Assembly (NCBI GenBank): GCA_036785705.1
Contig: JAWUZG010000331.1
Coordinates: 744,001 to 808,000 of the forward strand
From: Acanthornis magna
Lineage: Eukaryota; Chordata; Aves; Passeriformes; Acanthizidae
DNA length: 64,000 bases
Reading direction: 5' to 3'
The position numbers and the translations under genes are program-made. Under the pieces are notes generated by a model. That model was not told the origin of the DNA, searched no databases, and saw nothing but the letters and a program-made list of their open reading frames with translations. Positions 1 through 10,969 of the stretch are shown piece after piece (positions within the stretch are counted from its first letter, which is position 1; every line of letters begins with the position of its first letter).

Positions 1-885
1 CAGGGCCTGGGGCAGGGATGGAAAAAGGCAAGTGGCCAAGAGAGGAGGCTACTGTGTGCCCTTGGTGGCACGGCCAGAGCAGGGAGGGGGCCCAGGACAT
101 TTGTCAGCCCCAGGCTCTGTCCCCAGGCATTGGCAGCCCTGGCTGCTCAGCCCAGGTTTGCGGTGAGTTTGGCTGTGGCCAGCTCTATCCTCCTGCGGGG
201 CTCAGGGCCTGTTCCCGGCAATGGCCAGCCCTGGCCGGGTCTGTGCTGGCCCCGAGCCCGGCACAGCCTGGGGCAGGGCTGTGTGGGAAGGCCCACAGGT
301 GGCACGGCCTGTGCAGGAGCTTGGAGAGGCTGCCCAGCAGGGAGGCCATGGGGGCACCGAGCCCCAGGGGCTGCTGTGGGCACCACGGCACAGGGGCCGT
401 TCCCACCCGCAATGCTCCTGGCCTGGGCTGGGCCTGCCCAGGGGGGCTGTGGCACCATGGCTGGGCCAGCGGGGCACAAAGGGGCCACGGAGCCGCTGCC
501 GGGGTGACAGCAAGGCCAGCACCAGGCAAGGAATTGCTTATCTATTCAGACTGTATTAGGATGTACTTGGATTCAGTATCAATTGGAGATTGCACATATT
601 AACGTATGAACAGGAAAAAAAGCCCTAAAGTGGCCCTAAAAAATCTTCTCTTACTCTTTTTTAAAGTATCTTATATTTACTTTGAATACACATCCAAAAT
701 CCCCCTAATTAATCACAGAAGATTTGGAAATTTAAATTATTCCCAGAGACTTGGCTTGTTAAGCTATTTTGAATGTTAATGAGCCCTCGAGCACTGAATT
801 CCTGAAGATCAGAAGTCTGAACAAGCCTCTGGAGAAGTAAAATTCAGCAGCAACCTCCAAGTTGATGCTCTGTGATTTCATAAAA
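1..885. other. No gene recognised (GC-rich, then AT-rich)
   Basis: The first 530 bases are GC-rich and open in several frames on both strands, which is expected by chance at this composition. From about 540 to 885 the composition becomes AT-rich with no long frame. I recognise no domain, splice pattern or repeat family here. It lies just outside the part repeated near 45.2 kb. Confidence 0.5.
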
Positions 886-1170
886 CCACCCCATGATGTC
901 ACAGTCTGCTCTGTGATGTCACAACCCATCCTGTGACATCACAGGCAGCTCTAAGATGTGACACAACCAACCAGTGATGCCACAGCCCACGCTATGATGT
1001 CACAGCCTCCTCTGTGATGTCACAACCCACTCAGTGATGTCACACAGCTCACTCTATGACCTCGCAGCCTGCTCTGTGATGTCACACATCACATGATGTA
1101 GCTGATGATGTAGCTGCTCATTGACCTCACACAGCCCAATCTGGGATGTCACACTGCCCCTTTCTGACAT
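886..1170. repeat. TGATGTCAC minisatellite, block I copy
   Basis: This is an imperfect tandem array of roughly 25-30 base units, each built around TGTGATGTCACA or a close variant, alternating with short CT-rich spacers such as cagcctgctc. The core is an imperfect palindrome, so the array reads similarly on both strands. A shorter related array lies at 45250-45570. I see no coding role. Confidence 0.85.
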
Positions 1171-1524
1171 CACAGTTTCTCTGCGGCTCTGTGACACAGC
1201 CCCAGAGGTACCTATGGCTATGACACAGCCCCCTCTGGGCCATGGCACAGCCCCTGCCAATGCTGAGCACCTGGGAGCTCTGGCTGTGCCCTGCTGGTGT
1301 CCCTGAGCTGCCCTGGCAGTGGCCCAGCCCTGCTGGGCTGTGCACAGGAGCTGCTCCTGGGCAGAGCTGTCTCTCTGCAGCGCTGCCGCTTGCCAGGAGC
1401 TGCCTCTGTGCCAGGAGCCCGGCCCAGCTCAGCAGCACGGCCACAGCACAAGGTGCTGGTTCTGCTGTGCCTCCCAAGGGAGCTGTGCAGGGCCAGGTGA
1501 CAAGGTCCAGCAGCTGTGTTGGTT
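1171..1524. repeat. Block I unique-flank segment shared with block II
   Basis: This stretch matches 45563-45845 almost base for base, then jumps at about 1450 to match 47577 onward. The intervening 1.7 kb of block II is absent here. No gene is recognised. Confidence 0.6.
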
Positions 1525-2125
1525 CTGCAGTGTCACAATGGTCCATTGCTTCCATCAGTTTCCGTACTGTCACCAATGGAGTCCTTGGTTCCCCTGTGTC
1601 TCAATCGCCGCTTGGGGCCATGAGGTTCCACAGTGTCACCATGGTCTCCTTGGATCCTCAGGGTCGCAATGCACAATTGGTTCCATCAGACCTCATTTTA
1701 TTACAATGCCCACTTGATTCCCTGAGCTTCCACTCTGTCACCAATGGTTCCTTGGTTCCAATGCTGCCCTGCTGTGTCCCAATGGATATTTGGTTCCATG
1801 AAGTTCTTCAGTGTCACCATGGTCTCCTTGCTTCCACGAGGCCCTGCAGTGTCACAATGCCCCATAGGTTCCATGAGCTCCCGTACTGTCAGCAATGGTC
1901 TCCCGAGTTCCAACGAGGTCCTGCTCTGTCCCCATGTCCCCTTCATTCCAGGAGGTTCTGTGGTGTCACCATGGACTCCTGGGTTTCCTGAGGCCCCACT
2001 GTGTCACAATGGCCCCTTGGTTCCATGAGGCGCCACAGAGTCACAATGGTCTCCCTTCACCTCTGAGGCCCTGCAGTGTCACCATGGTCTCCATGGTTCC
2101 ATGTGGCCCCAAAGTGTCACAGTGA
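1525..2125. repeat. About 39-base minisatellite (long allele)
   Basis: About fifteen imperfect units of close to 39 bases are visible. Each contains a version of GGTTCCATGAGG followed by CAGTGTCACAATGGTCTCC. Because 39 is divisible by three, several frames stay open for long stretches without implying a protein. Block II has only about five units at 47640-47840. Confidence 0.85.
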
Positions 2126-3780
2126 TCTCTGGGATTCCATTGGGAACACAAAAGCTTTGCAGAAACATTGAGCAACACCTGTTTAACACACCTGGGCACA
2201 TCTGTTTGCATTCTAAAGAGGGGTTAAAGGTGACAATGGCACCATCAACTTCCATCTGCCACAGAGATCAAGGGAAAGGACAGGGACAGAGAATTCTGCT
2301 TCAAGATACTGAGAATTCTGCTTCCAGAGATCATTTCTGGTCACATTGTCCCTTGGAGGAAGGTGACATCATTTGAGGCAGCCTGTACTGAGCATGTGGC
2401 TCCTGAGTGGGGTTTGTTGTTTAGGAAACCTGCTCAGGCTTTGCCATTCTTTCCTCACAATCAGGAAAGCTTCTGCTAGGCCTGTGTGCAGGCAGAGCCC
2501 TGAGGAGAGCAGGTGGCACATGGAGCACTGGGCTGGGACACGCAGCTGCAGAGCTCAGGGGACAAGTTTGTGATGCAGGGAACAGCGATGGCAGTGCCAG
2601 CTGGGCCATGTCAGCCATGGTGAGGTTGGGGCTGAGGAGCAGCTTGTCCCAACAGGGTCAGCCTGCAAGGGGCTCATTCTGCTGCATGCCCACACCTCCT
2701 AAGGAGACATTCAGCATCAAGATCACTTGGGGAATGCTTCTATCACCTCTTCTCTGAACTGAAAAATAAAAAAAATTTCCTTGATTTATAAGAAAAGCCA
2801 TGGGATGCACTTTGAAATCTTCCTCCTTAACAGAACTCCAAACTGACTCCAATGAGCTGTACAAGGCCTGAACACTTGAAGACAATTGAAGGAAGAGAAA
2901 GAGCTCCTGAGGGCTTTCTGTATTTTCATGAGCCCCGCGGTGGATTTGGGGCTGAGTCCATGACCCTGAGGGACAGAGAGAAGGTTGCAGAAGCTGCTCA
3001 AGGAGGCAGAAGCAAAACTCCCAGTGCCTTGGGGCATCACTGGGCCCCACTGAGGGCAGGGACTGCCAAAGGCTCCGCAGGGACTGGTGAGAGCAGATCC
3101 TTGGGATGTGCCAGGATTGCAGGGAGCCAAAGGCTGTGAGCAGGGAACTGGCATGCTGAGAGAAGCCGGGCTTGGTTGGAGGAAGCAGAAAGGCCAAGGG
3201 CTGAGCCCAGGCCTGGGACAGCAGGGCCTGTCCCTCCCGGGTGGCTCGGGGCTGTTTGTGGGGCAGTGGATGTGAGGGGGAGGAAGGACAAATGTCCTAA
3301 AACTGCAAGCCCTGCCAGCCTGCTCAGGGAGGGCCGAGGGAGAAGCAAAGTGCAGACCCTCAGAGGAAAGTTCCTTGGCTGGGGCCTGCAGAGGCAGTGC
3401 CAGAGCCCAGGGGACAAAGCCTTGGGTGCCTGTGGCCCTGCCAGCCCTGCCCAGCCCTTGGCCATCTCTCCTGCAGCCTGTGCCACCCTGTCCGTGCTGC
3501 TCCTGTGCCCTGGCCGGCTGCACACACCCATCTCGCTGTGCCCCCAGCATTTCTCAGCCCAGCATTGCTGTGCCCTCCCTGCTGTCCCTGCACCCAGCGC
3601 TGCCGGTTCCTGGCACACAGAGCCACGGCATCAGCCAGTCTCATGCTGCGAGACCTCGTGCACCAAAATTCTACCCTTGCAGGGACTTTTCTTTTTCCTC
3701 ACCTCCACTCTGACCCTTTGGAGCTGCACTTTGGGGAGGTTTCCTTCTCTTTCCGCTGCAGAGAGCAGCTCTGTCTCTTG
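2126..3780. other. Non-coding segment shared between blocks
   Basis: This is homologous to 47846-49270. About 220 bases (near 2365-2586) are present here and absent from block II. Minus-strand frames of 250-275 residues overlap in both copies, but they are low-complexity Pro/Ser/Cys-rich, have no recognisable domain, and their ends differ between copies. I treat the segment as non-coding. Confidence 0.5.
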
Positions 3781-3784
3781 CTCT

Positions 3785-6098
3785 TTACAGAGAAGGGCTG
3801 GTGGGAGATGTGGTGCTCGGAGGCCATCAGGGGCACAGTGACCATGAAATAATTGAGTTTTCAATATTCAGTGAAACAAGGAAAGGCATCAACAAAATTT
3901 CTCCACTGGACTTCCAGACTTCCGGCAGACTTCAGCCTGTTCAGGATGCTGATTTGGAGAGTACCGCATCAGGTACTGACTTTTCTAAGGGAAACAGCCT
4001 TTAAAAACAAAGGGGTCCAGGAAGGATGGACATACATCAAGAAAGAAGTCTTGAAGACACAGGAGCAGGCTGTCCCTGTGTTCCAAAAGATCAGCTGGTG
4101 AGGAAAATGACTGGCCTGGATGGGCAGGGAGCTTTTGCAGGAATTCATGGAAAAAAGAGGTTGCATCACCTTTGGAAAGGGGCAGGCTGCTCAGGAAATA
4201 TTTAAGGATGTTGTTGGATCATGCAGAAAGGAAATTAGAGATGTGAAAGCCCAATTAGAACTTAATCTGGCCACTTCTGTGAAGGATAAAAAGACTTTTT
4301 CATAAAGACTTTAATGGCAAAAGGACGGGCAAGGACAACCTTCATTCTTTATTGGATGCAGGGGGAATATAGTAACTAAAGGTGAGGAAAAGGCTGAGGT
4401 ACTCAACACCTTCTTTGCCTCAGCTTTCAACAAACAGGTCATCCTCAGGACGAGTGGCCTCCTGAGCTGGGGGATGGGGACAGGGAGCAGAATGGGCCCC
4501 CTGTAATCCAGGAGGAAGCAGTTGGTGACCTGCTGAGCCACTGAGATGCTCACAGGTCTGTGGGACCAGATGGGATCCATCCTTGGGGGATGAGGGTGAT
4601 GCTGGAAGAGCTCACGCAGCCACTCTCCATCACTGATCATCAGTCCTGGCTCACCGGGGAGGTCCCAGAGGACTGGAGGTGCCAATGTGAGCCCATCCAC
4701 AAGAAGGGCAGGAAGGAGGATCTGGGCAACTCCAGGCCTGTCAGCCTGACCTCAGTGCCCAGCAAGGCTATGGAACAGATCACCTTGAGTGCCATCACAC
4801 GGCACCTCCAGGGTGGCCGAGGGATCAGGCCCAGCCAGTGTGGATTTAGGAGGGGCAGGTCCTGCCTGACCACCCTGATGTCCTTTTGTGACCAGGTGAC
4901 CTGCCTGTGGGTGCGGGGAAGGCTGTTCATGTGTCTGCTGGACTGCAATAAGGCCTTTGACACCATCTCCCACAGCATCCTCCTGGAAAAGCTGGCAGCC
5001 CATGGCTTGGACAGGTTCCCTCTTCTCTGGGTTAAGAAGTGGCTGGAGGCTGGGCCCAGAGAGTGCTGGGGATGGTGCTGCATCCAGGGTGGGTTCAGTC
5101 TCTGGTGGTGTCTCCCAGGGATCAGTGTTGGGTCCAGTCCTGTTTAATTTCATTACTGATGGTCTGGGAGAGGGGATCGAGTCTTCCATTAACAAAATTG
5201 CAAATGACACCAAGCTGGGTGCGAGTGTGGATCTGCTGGAGGGTAGGAAGGCTCTGCAGAGGGACCTGGACAGGCTGGATCCAGGGCCCAACCCAACAAT
5301 GTGAGGTTGAACAAGACCAAGTGCCAGGTCCTGCACTTTGGCCACAACAAGCCCTGCAGCACTGCAGGCTGGGGACAGAGTGGCTGGACAGCAGCCAGGC
5401 AGAAAGGGACCTGGGGGACTGATTGATGGCAGGCTGGACAGGAGCCAGCACTGTGCCCTCGTGGCCAAGAAGGCCAATGGCACCTGGCCTGGATCAGGAA
5501 TGGTGTGGCCAGCAGGAGCAGGGCAGTGATTCTTCCCCTGTACTCAGCACTGGTGAGGCTGCACCTCGAGTGCTGTGTCCAATTCTGGGCCCCCCAATTT
5601 AGGAAGGATGTTGAGATGCTGGGCCATGTCCAGAGGAGGGCAACAAGGCTGGGGAAGGGCCTGGAGCACAATTCCTATGAAAAACATCTGAGGGAGCTGG
5701 GGTTGTTTAGCCTGGAGAAAAGGAGGCTCAGGGGAGACCTTATCACTCTCTAGGACCACCTGAAAGGAGCTTGCAGACACTTGGGAGTCGCTCTCTTCTC
5801 CCAGGCCATCACTGACAGAATGAGAGGACACAGTCTAAGCTGCGCCAGGGGAAGTTTAGGTTAGACATCAGGAAAGAATTCTTCACCGAAAGAGTGATTG
5901 GGCACTAGAATTGTCTGCTCAGGGAGGTGGAGGAGTCACCGTCCCTGGAGGTGTTTAAAAAAAGACTGGATGTAGCACTGAGTGCCATGGTTTAGTTGAT
6001 GAGGAGGTGGCAGGGCATGGGTTGGACTTGATGATCTCAGAGGTCTTTTCCAACCTAGTTCATTCTGTGATTCTGTGATTCTGTGATTCTGTGATTCT
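3785..6098 (+). mobile_element. CR1 LINE retrotransposon, 5'-truncated and decayed
   Basis: This is a chicken-repeat-1 type non-LTR element. The start falls near the end of the endonuclease domain, where GHSDHEIIEF (about 3830-3860) carries the SDH motif. The linker (DFSLFRMLIWRV, AQLELNLA) follows, then reverse transcriptase: GPDGIHPWGM at about 4560, RPVSLTSVPSKAME at about 4738, CGFRRGRSCL at about 4840 and [13 protein letters not shown] at about 4950. The catalytic FADD box has become IANDTKLG (about 5200), and frames are broken several times, so no enzyme can be made. The 3' end has the family's usual short direct repeats, four ATTCTGTG-like units ending near 6098. It lies directly upstream of the ZP3-like promoter. 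Block II keeps only the first 265 bases or so. Confidence 0.93.
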
Positions 6099-6111
6099 AA
6101 CTGGGATTCCC

Positions 6112-6117
6112 CAGCTG
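6112..6117. promoter_or_regulatory. E-box CAGCTG upstream of the ZP3-like gene
   Basis: A CANNTG motif lies about 40 bases upstream of the TATA-like element and 14 bases after the CR1 tail. Oocyte-specific zona genes in vertebrates are activated through E-boxes bound by FIGLA. The motif is seen directly; its use here is inference, since CANNTG is common. Confidence 0.35.
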
Positions 6118-6157
6118 GATCCTGTTATCCTGGCTGGGGATTCCCCAGGAACGCTCC

Positions 6158-6165
6158 CATAAAAG
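6158..6165 (+). promoter_or_regulatory. TATA-like box of the ZP3-like gene
   Basis: CATAAAAG sits 48 bases before the chosen ATG (6213). It would put transcription start near 6190 and give a 5' leader of only about 20-25 bases. Very short leaders with a TATA box are typical of vertebrate zona pellucida genes. Confidence 0.55.
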
Positions 6166-6212
6166 ACTCCCGAGCCTCCCCTTTTCCATGCACTGTTTTT
6201 CCTGGAGCTGGG

Positions 6213-9200
6213 ATGGGGTCTGGGAGCTGCCTTGGGGTCATGCTGCTCTGCTGGGTGTTGGCCATGGCCACATCCTCCAATCCCTGGGGTTTTCCCCTGC
6301 AGAATCCCGGGATGTGGAGGGTGCAGGGAGACTCCTTCCGGAGCCATGTCCCTGCCGCAGCACAGCCCTGGGTGCGGGTGGATCTGTCACAGCTGCGGGC
6401 GCTGTCCCCGTGCCCCATGGTGGCCGTGCGGTGCCAGGAGGGGCAGCTGGCGGTCACCATGCGCAGGGACCTCTTTGGCAGTGGGCACACGGTGCGGGCA
6501 GCGGAGCTGAGCCTGGGCATGGCCTCGTGCCTGCCTTTGGCCCCAAACCCTGCCCAGACCTTTGTCACCTTCGTGGCCACGCTGCATGAGTGTGGCAGCA
6601 CCCTGCAGGTGAGGGCACCTGGGCCACCGTGGCCAGGGTTTGGTGGCCCACGGGGTGAGGATTTGGGTCCCCCTGTCAGAGGGAGTGGGCAAGGCTTTGT
6701 CCCCAAAGGTTGACCTGGTGAAGGTCCTGGCAGGTTTGTGGTGAGGAGTGGTGGGTTCAGGGGTAGATTTTAGGATATGGATACCCCGTCCAGCCTGGGA
6801 TAAGGGGCAGACTCAGCAGTGGTTTTTGGGATTGGATGCAGGGATTGATGGGAGAACAGGTCCTGGGGTGCTGTGCTCAAGTCCTGTAGGCTCCCGGACC
6901 CCCCTCAAGCTGGCACCTCGTTGGGATGCCACTAAAAGCTCTGTGGTGTCCTATAGGATTGGGAAGGTGGCCTTGGTGGCCTCTGTGTCCTGGCACGCTC
7001 CCTGCTGCTGCTGCTGAGTACATTTTCCTGATTTTTGCCCTCTCTCAAATCCTTCCTGCAGGTGACCCCAGACTCACTGATCTACAGAACCACCCTGTCC
7101 TACAAACCTACCCCTTCTGACAAACCCCTGATCGTGAGGGCCACCCTGGCCGAGGTCCCCATCGAGTGTCACTACCCCAGGTGAGTGGCTGGTGCTTTCC
7201 CCGTGCTGCCCTGGTGCCGAGGGGACAATGCCATCCCTGGGCATTTCCATTGCTTCCCTTTAGGAAGAGCAGCGTGAGCAGCGACGCCGTGTGCCCCACA
7301 TGGGCCCCGTTCCGCTCCATGCTGGTGGCACAGGAGCGGCTCCGGTTCTCTCTGCGCCTCATGGATGGTGGGTACGGCCCCAGGGGCCTCGTGTCCCTCG
7401 GGTCCCCACTCCTGGTGGCTCCCGGTGACATCCTGGGAGCCCAAACGGAGCCCGAATCCACCCCACGGGGGTTGCCACACATTTAAGAGGTGCCCCATTT
7501 CCGGCAAGTGGCCAGAGTGACCCCATCCCCTGGGATCCGCATTGCAGACACCTGGAGCAGGGAGAGGCTCTCCAACGCCTTCCGGCTCGGGGACAGCCTC
7601 CCCTTCCAGGCTGATGTCACCTCGGAGGGCCACGTGCCCCTGCGGCTCTTCGTGGATCGGTGCATGGCCACCCCGAGCCCCAACAGGAACTCGTCCCCTG
7701 CTATGCCTTCATCGACCTGGGTGGGTAAGGCCGGGCTGCGGGGCTGGCGGGACAGTCCCGAAGGGTTCCTGTGGCTGATCCCGAAGGATTAATTCCTGTG
7801 GCAAATCCCAAAGGATTCCTGTTGCCAGTCCCAAAGGATTCCTGCAATCCCATAGGATTAATTCCTGTGGCCAATCGCAAAGGATTCATTCTTCTGGCAA
7901 ATCCCGAAGGATTCCTTCAATCCCAAAGGATTAATTCCCCTGGCCTATCCCAAAGGGTTCCTGCAATCCCGAAGGATTAATTCCCGTGGCAAATCCCACC
8001 TCCCCGGCCCTTCTCCAGGTGCCTGGTGGATGGCAGGGCAGAGGACAGCGGCTCAGCCTTCATGGCCCCACGGCCCCGGCCAGAGTTGCTGGGGCTCCAG
8101 GTGGGTGCCTTCAAATTCGCGGCAGACACTGGGAATCTGGTGAGCTCTTGTTCCCACCTCCCCCTCCTCCTGTCCCGGTTTCTCCGTGGGAAAAAACCTC
8201 CCAAAGTCTCCAAGATGAATGACTTGTCCTGGAATTGCCCTGGCAGCTCTCCATCAGCTGCCACCTGCGGTGTCCCCGGCGGCCGCAGCCCCGAATCCCA
8301 GGAATAAAGCCTGTTCCTTGGGCAGCGCCAGCGGCCTGGGAGTGTCCCTGTGCCGGGGAGGGGCCCCGCCCGCGGCAGGGCGGTCACAGGTGACTCTGTT
8401 GCAGGTGGGCCCCTCGGGAGGGCACCGGGGCCATGTGCAGCTGCTGTGACAGCGGCAGCTGTCCCTCTCCCGGAGGAGATTCCCGGGAAGCCGCGCTCCG
8501 GCCGCAGGGCCGGGCAGGTGTGTCAGGAGGGATAGCCCCGCCGAGCCAGGTGTGTCCCCGAGGTGTCCCCAGGGGTGGCACCCTCGGGCTGGGGGGCCAA
8601 GGGGTGGGGATGGCTTTGGGGGAAGGACGATCCCAGCTCCTCCACGGTGTCCGGAGGGAAGGGCTTTGGAAAGGAAAGAGGGGGATTTTGGTGGGATAGT
8701 GGGAAAAAATTCCCTGTGGGTGGGGAGGTCCTGGCACTGCTGTCCCTCCCTGGAAGTGTCCTGGGCCAGGCTGGAGCCACCTGGGACAGTGGGAGGTGTC
8801 CCTGCCTGTGGCACAGGATGGGCTTTGAGGGCCCTTCCATCCCAGACCATTCTGTGATCTTGTTCCAAGTGACTGCGGCCTTGCATTTAACATCCCAGGA
8901 ATTCTGTTCTTCTGTGTGTAATTCCCCAAACCAGGCCCGAGTGGGAATTCCCTCTCCTGGGAACTCACTCCCATCTTTCTCCAGGTGGGCGCACAGGACC
9001 GACTGAGGCCGACATCTTCGCAGGACTCCTGTTCATCCTGGAGCCAGCTCATGGATTACAGAACCTCTCTGGAAGTCCAGGATCAGCTGGGAACACCCCC
9101 CAGGGCAGGGGCTTTTGTGGTTTTGTCTTTGGTTTTGGTTTTTTGGGGTCTTTTTGGTGGGAGTTTTTTTGTTTTGGTTTTTTTCCTTGGATAGGTTTTC

Positions 9201-9559
9201 TTGTTTGTTTGTGGGGTTTTATTGTGGTGTTGTATCCCCAGGCTTCACCTGGGGGTTGATCCCACCTTGAAATCCCTGTGATTTCCCTACAGGACTTTTT
9301 GGAACAACCCCCCAGAGCCTTTCCGGGGGCTCCTTCCCAAAGATCCCTAAGGATTGGATAGAAGGTGGGAAGCCAATCGGGGAGTGCTGAGCGGGTTCTG
9401 TCCCTTCCAGGTGCCATTGGCAGAATTCCTGGGGGGATCCAGAGACTCCTGCTGGTGGTGACCACTCTGCTGAGCCTGACAGTGCTGGGAATGCTCCTGG
9501 GAATGTGCCGGGAAAGGCTCTGCCCTCCAGGAATGTCCCCGTGCTCCCGATCCCAATAA
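6213..9559 (+). CDS. ZP3-like zona pellucida (egg coat) glycoprotein gene with two frame breaks
   Basis: The predicted product is a secreted, membrane-anchored ZP-domain protein of the egg envelope. My exon model is 6213-6608, 7062-7180, 7264-7367, 7548-7724, 8019-8139, 8247-8389, 8405-8517, 8985-(about 9060-9150) and 9411-9559. Exon 1 opens with a signal peptide (MGSGSCLGVMLLCWVL) and reads into the ZP-N half (VAVRCQEGQLAVTMRRDLFG, ATLHECGSTLQ). Exon 2 ends in VPIECHYPR, exon 4 has HVPLRLFVDRCMATP, exon 5 CLVDGRAEDSGSAF, exon 6 NKACS and exon 7 the clustered CSCCDSGSC. The last exon encodes a transmembrane helix (LLLVVTTLLSLTVLGMLLG). These match ZP3 in order. One base is missing near 7697 (before CYAFIDLGG) and one near 8268 (after SISCHLR). 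The exon 6 to 7 phase also does not fit, and the exon 8 donor is unclear. It is a pseudogene or has assembly indels. Upstream lies CR1; downstream is MROH copy 1 on the opposite strand. Confidence 0.82.
7757..7999. repeat. Intronic tandem repeat in the ZP3-like gene
   Basis: Imperfect units built on AATCCCAAAGGATT and TTCCTGTGGC are repeated about ten times in the intron between exons 4 and 5. Spacing alternates between about 18 and 35 bases. It is a local minisatellite with no coding sign. Confidence 0.75.
9110..9235. repeat. T/G-rich simple sequence in the last ZP intron
   Basis: Runs of TTTTGG and GGTTTT dominate this stretch, between the likely exon 8 and the final exon. The equivalent block II position carries a larger T-rich tract (49541-49830), which forms the junction of a 5 kb deletion. 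Confidence 0.7.
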
Positions 9560-9560
9560 A
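9555..9560 (+). terminator. Polyadenylation signal overlapping the ZP stop codon
   Basis: The stop codon TAA (9557-9559) lies inside AATAAA (9555-9560), so the predicted 3' untranslated region is only tens of bases. Overlap of stop codon and poly(A) signal is known in several vertebrate zona genes. This supports 9411-9559 as the true terminal exon. Confidence 0.75.
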
Positions 9561-10969
9561 GAGTAGTATTGCTGTCATCTCCCGGGGTCCTCTGTGGGAT
9601 GGGGAGGGGACACAGGCAGCCTTGGGATGGGAATCCATCCTCCGGAAAAGGGCTGGGATCGGGGATGTGGAGCTGCGGCCGCCTGGAAGTGATTCCCAAA
9701 GCCCCTAGCCCTTGGATTTGGGAGGCGCAGGTGGATTCTCCAGAGGTGATATCCTTGGGAAGGGATCCTAAACAAGGGGTGGCTCCAGTTTTAGGGAATT
9801 AGGGGTGTTTTGGGGTTTTAAACGGTTTCCTGATTCTAGAATTCCCAGTTTCCCTTCCTTATCCAGCAGGACGCAGGAATGAGGCTCCACCGTCCCTTGG
9901 AGTACAAGAGGGCTGTTGGAATTGTGGGATTTTGGCTGGGTTTAGGGCTGAGTTTGGCTTCTCTGCAGGGAAAAACTGGGAACAACCTTGGTGTTGGGGA
10001 TGGGAAAGAGCCAGAGGTGCTTGTGTTTGGCAGGGGCTGAGTGGGAATGAATTCCATTATTTCTATGGAATGCAGGAGCTCCGGGATGAGCACGGCTAAT
10101 GGGATCGGATTCCTTGAGGCTGCTGCAGCCTTCCAGAGAGGATCCCTAGCCACAGGATCCCATTCCAGGGCTGAATCCCCTCTGTCCCTGAGCTCTGAGT
10201 GACCTTTTCTGCATCCCAGAAGAATCAAGTGGGAAAATTGGGCAGTTGGGTTTTTTTGAGAAATGGAATTGTCCCAGCATGTTTTAGGCCATGAGCTCCT
10301 TCCTCAGCAGTGTCCAGCTCTGCTCCAAGCTCTGTCCCATCCCAGCCAATGGCACAGGGCAGGGCAGGGTCTTCTTCTCATGCCATGGCCAAGGGGAGCT
10401 CTAAGTCCTGGGATCTCCATCCCATTTTCAGCCCATCCCTTCACAGCCTCCCACCGCCCCGTCCCCTCAGGGTCTCCCCCAGCCCGGCCAACCTGCCCGG
10501 CAGCGGCACAGCCCCGCTGGAGCTCCAGAGGAGCCGCACCAAGAGGCACCGCGGAGCCCTCGGCAATCCAGCCAGCAACACACGGGCAGGACACAGATGG
10601 CGCTGCCCTGCTGGCACAGGGCTTGTGGCCATCTCCAGGCACCAGTCTCGCAGGGATGCCCCAGCTCCAGCCTCTGCCCACTCGCTCTGGCAGAAGCGTT
10701 AAGGCTGCAGCAGAACCACCAAAGGCCAAGGCGCTTCTGGCCACTTTCCTTCCACACTGCACGCCCGGGCAACCTGCTGAGCACAAGCACCCTTTTCCCC
10801 CCTCTTCCCCTATGCCCTGCAGACACTGGGCACCGAAACAAAAATCCTGAGAGTCTGCATATTAGAACAGAGCCTATATTTACATACTAAACACAAAAAA
10901 AAGAAAACGCTTAAAGAAAACAGGAGTTCCCCGCAGCCTGAGGTGGCCCCAGGGGACGGAGGAGACAGA
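9561..10969. other. Intergenic region and 3' flank of MROH copy 1
   Basis: No gene is recognised. The stretch is repeated at 50160-51567, and its last 530 bases also at 19400-19943. It lies between the convergent 3' ends of the ZP3-like gene and MROH copy 1. I find no canonical AATAAA on the minus strand for the MROH gene here. Confidence 0.6.

Noticed and set aside
1242..1991. 249-codon plus-strand frame
   Set aside because: It is produced by the 39-base minisatellite, whose period keeps frames open. No protein family is recognisable.
886..2125. Possible CRISPR array
   Set aside because: Units are imperfect, spacers are not unique, and the genome is vertebrate. These are minisatellites.
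2786..3550. 254-codon minus-strand frame with a 275-codon relative at 48228-49055
   Set aside because: Low-complexity Pro/Ser/Cys-rich translation, several overlapping frames equally open, ends not conserved between copies, no splice or domain evidence.
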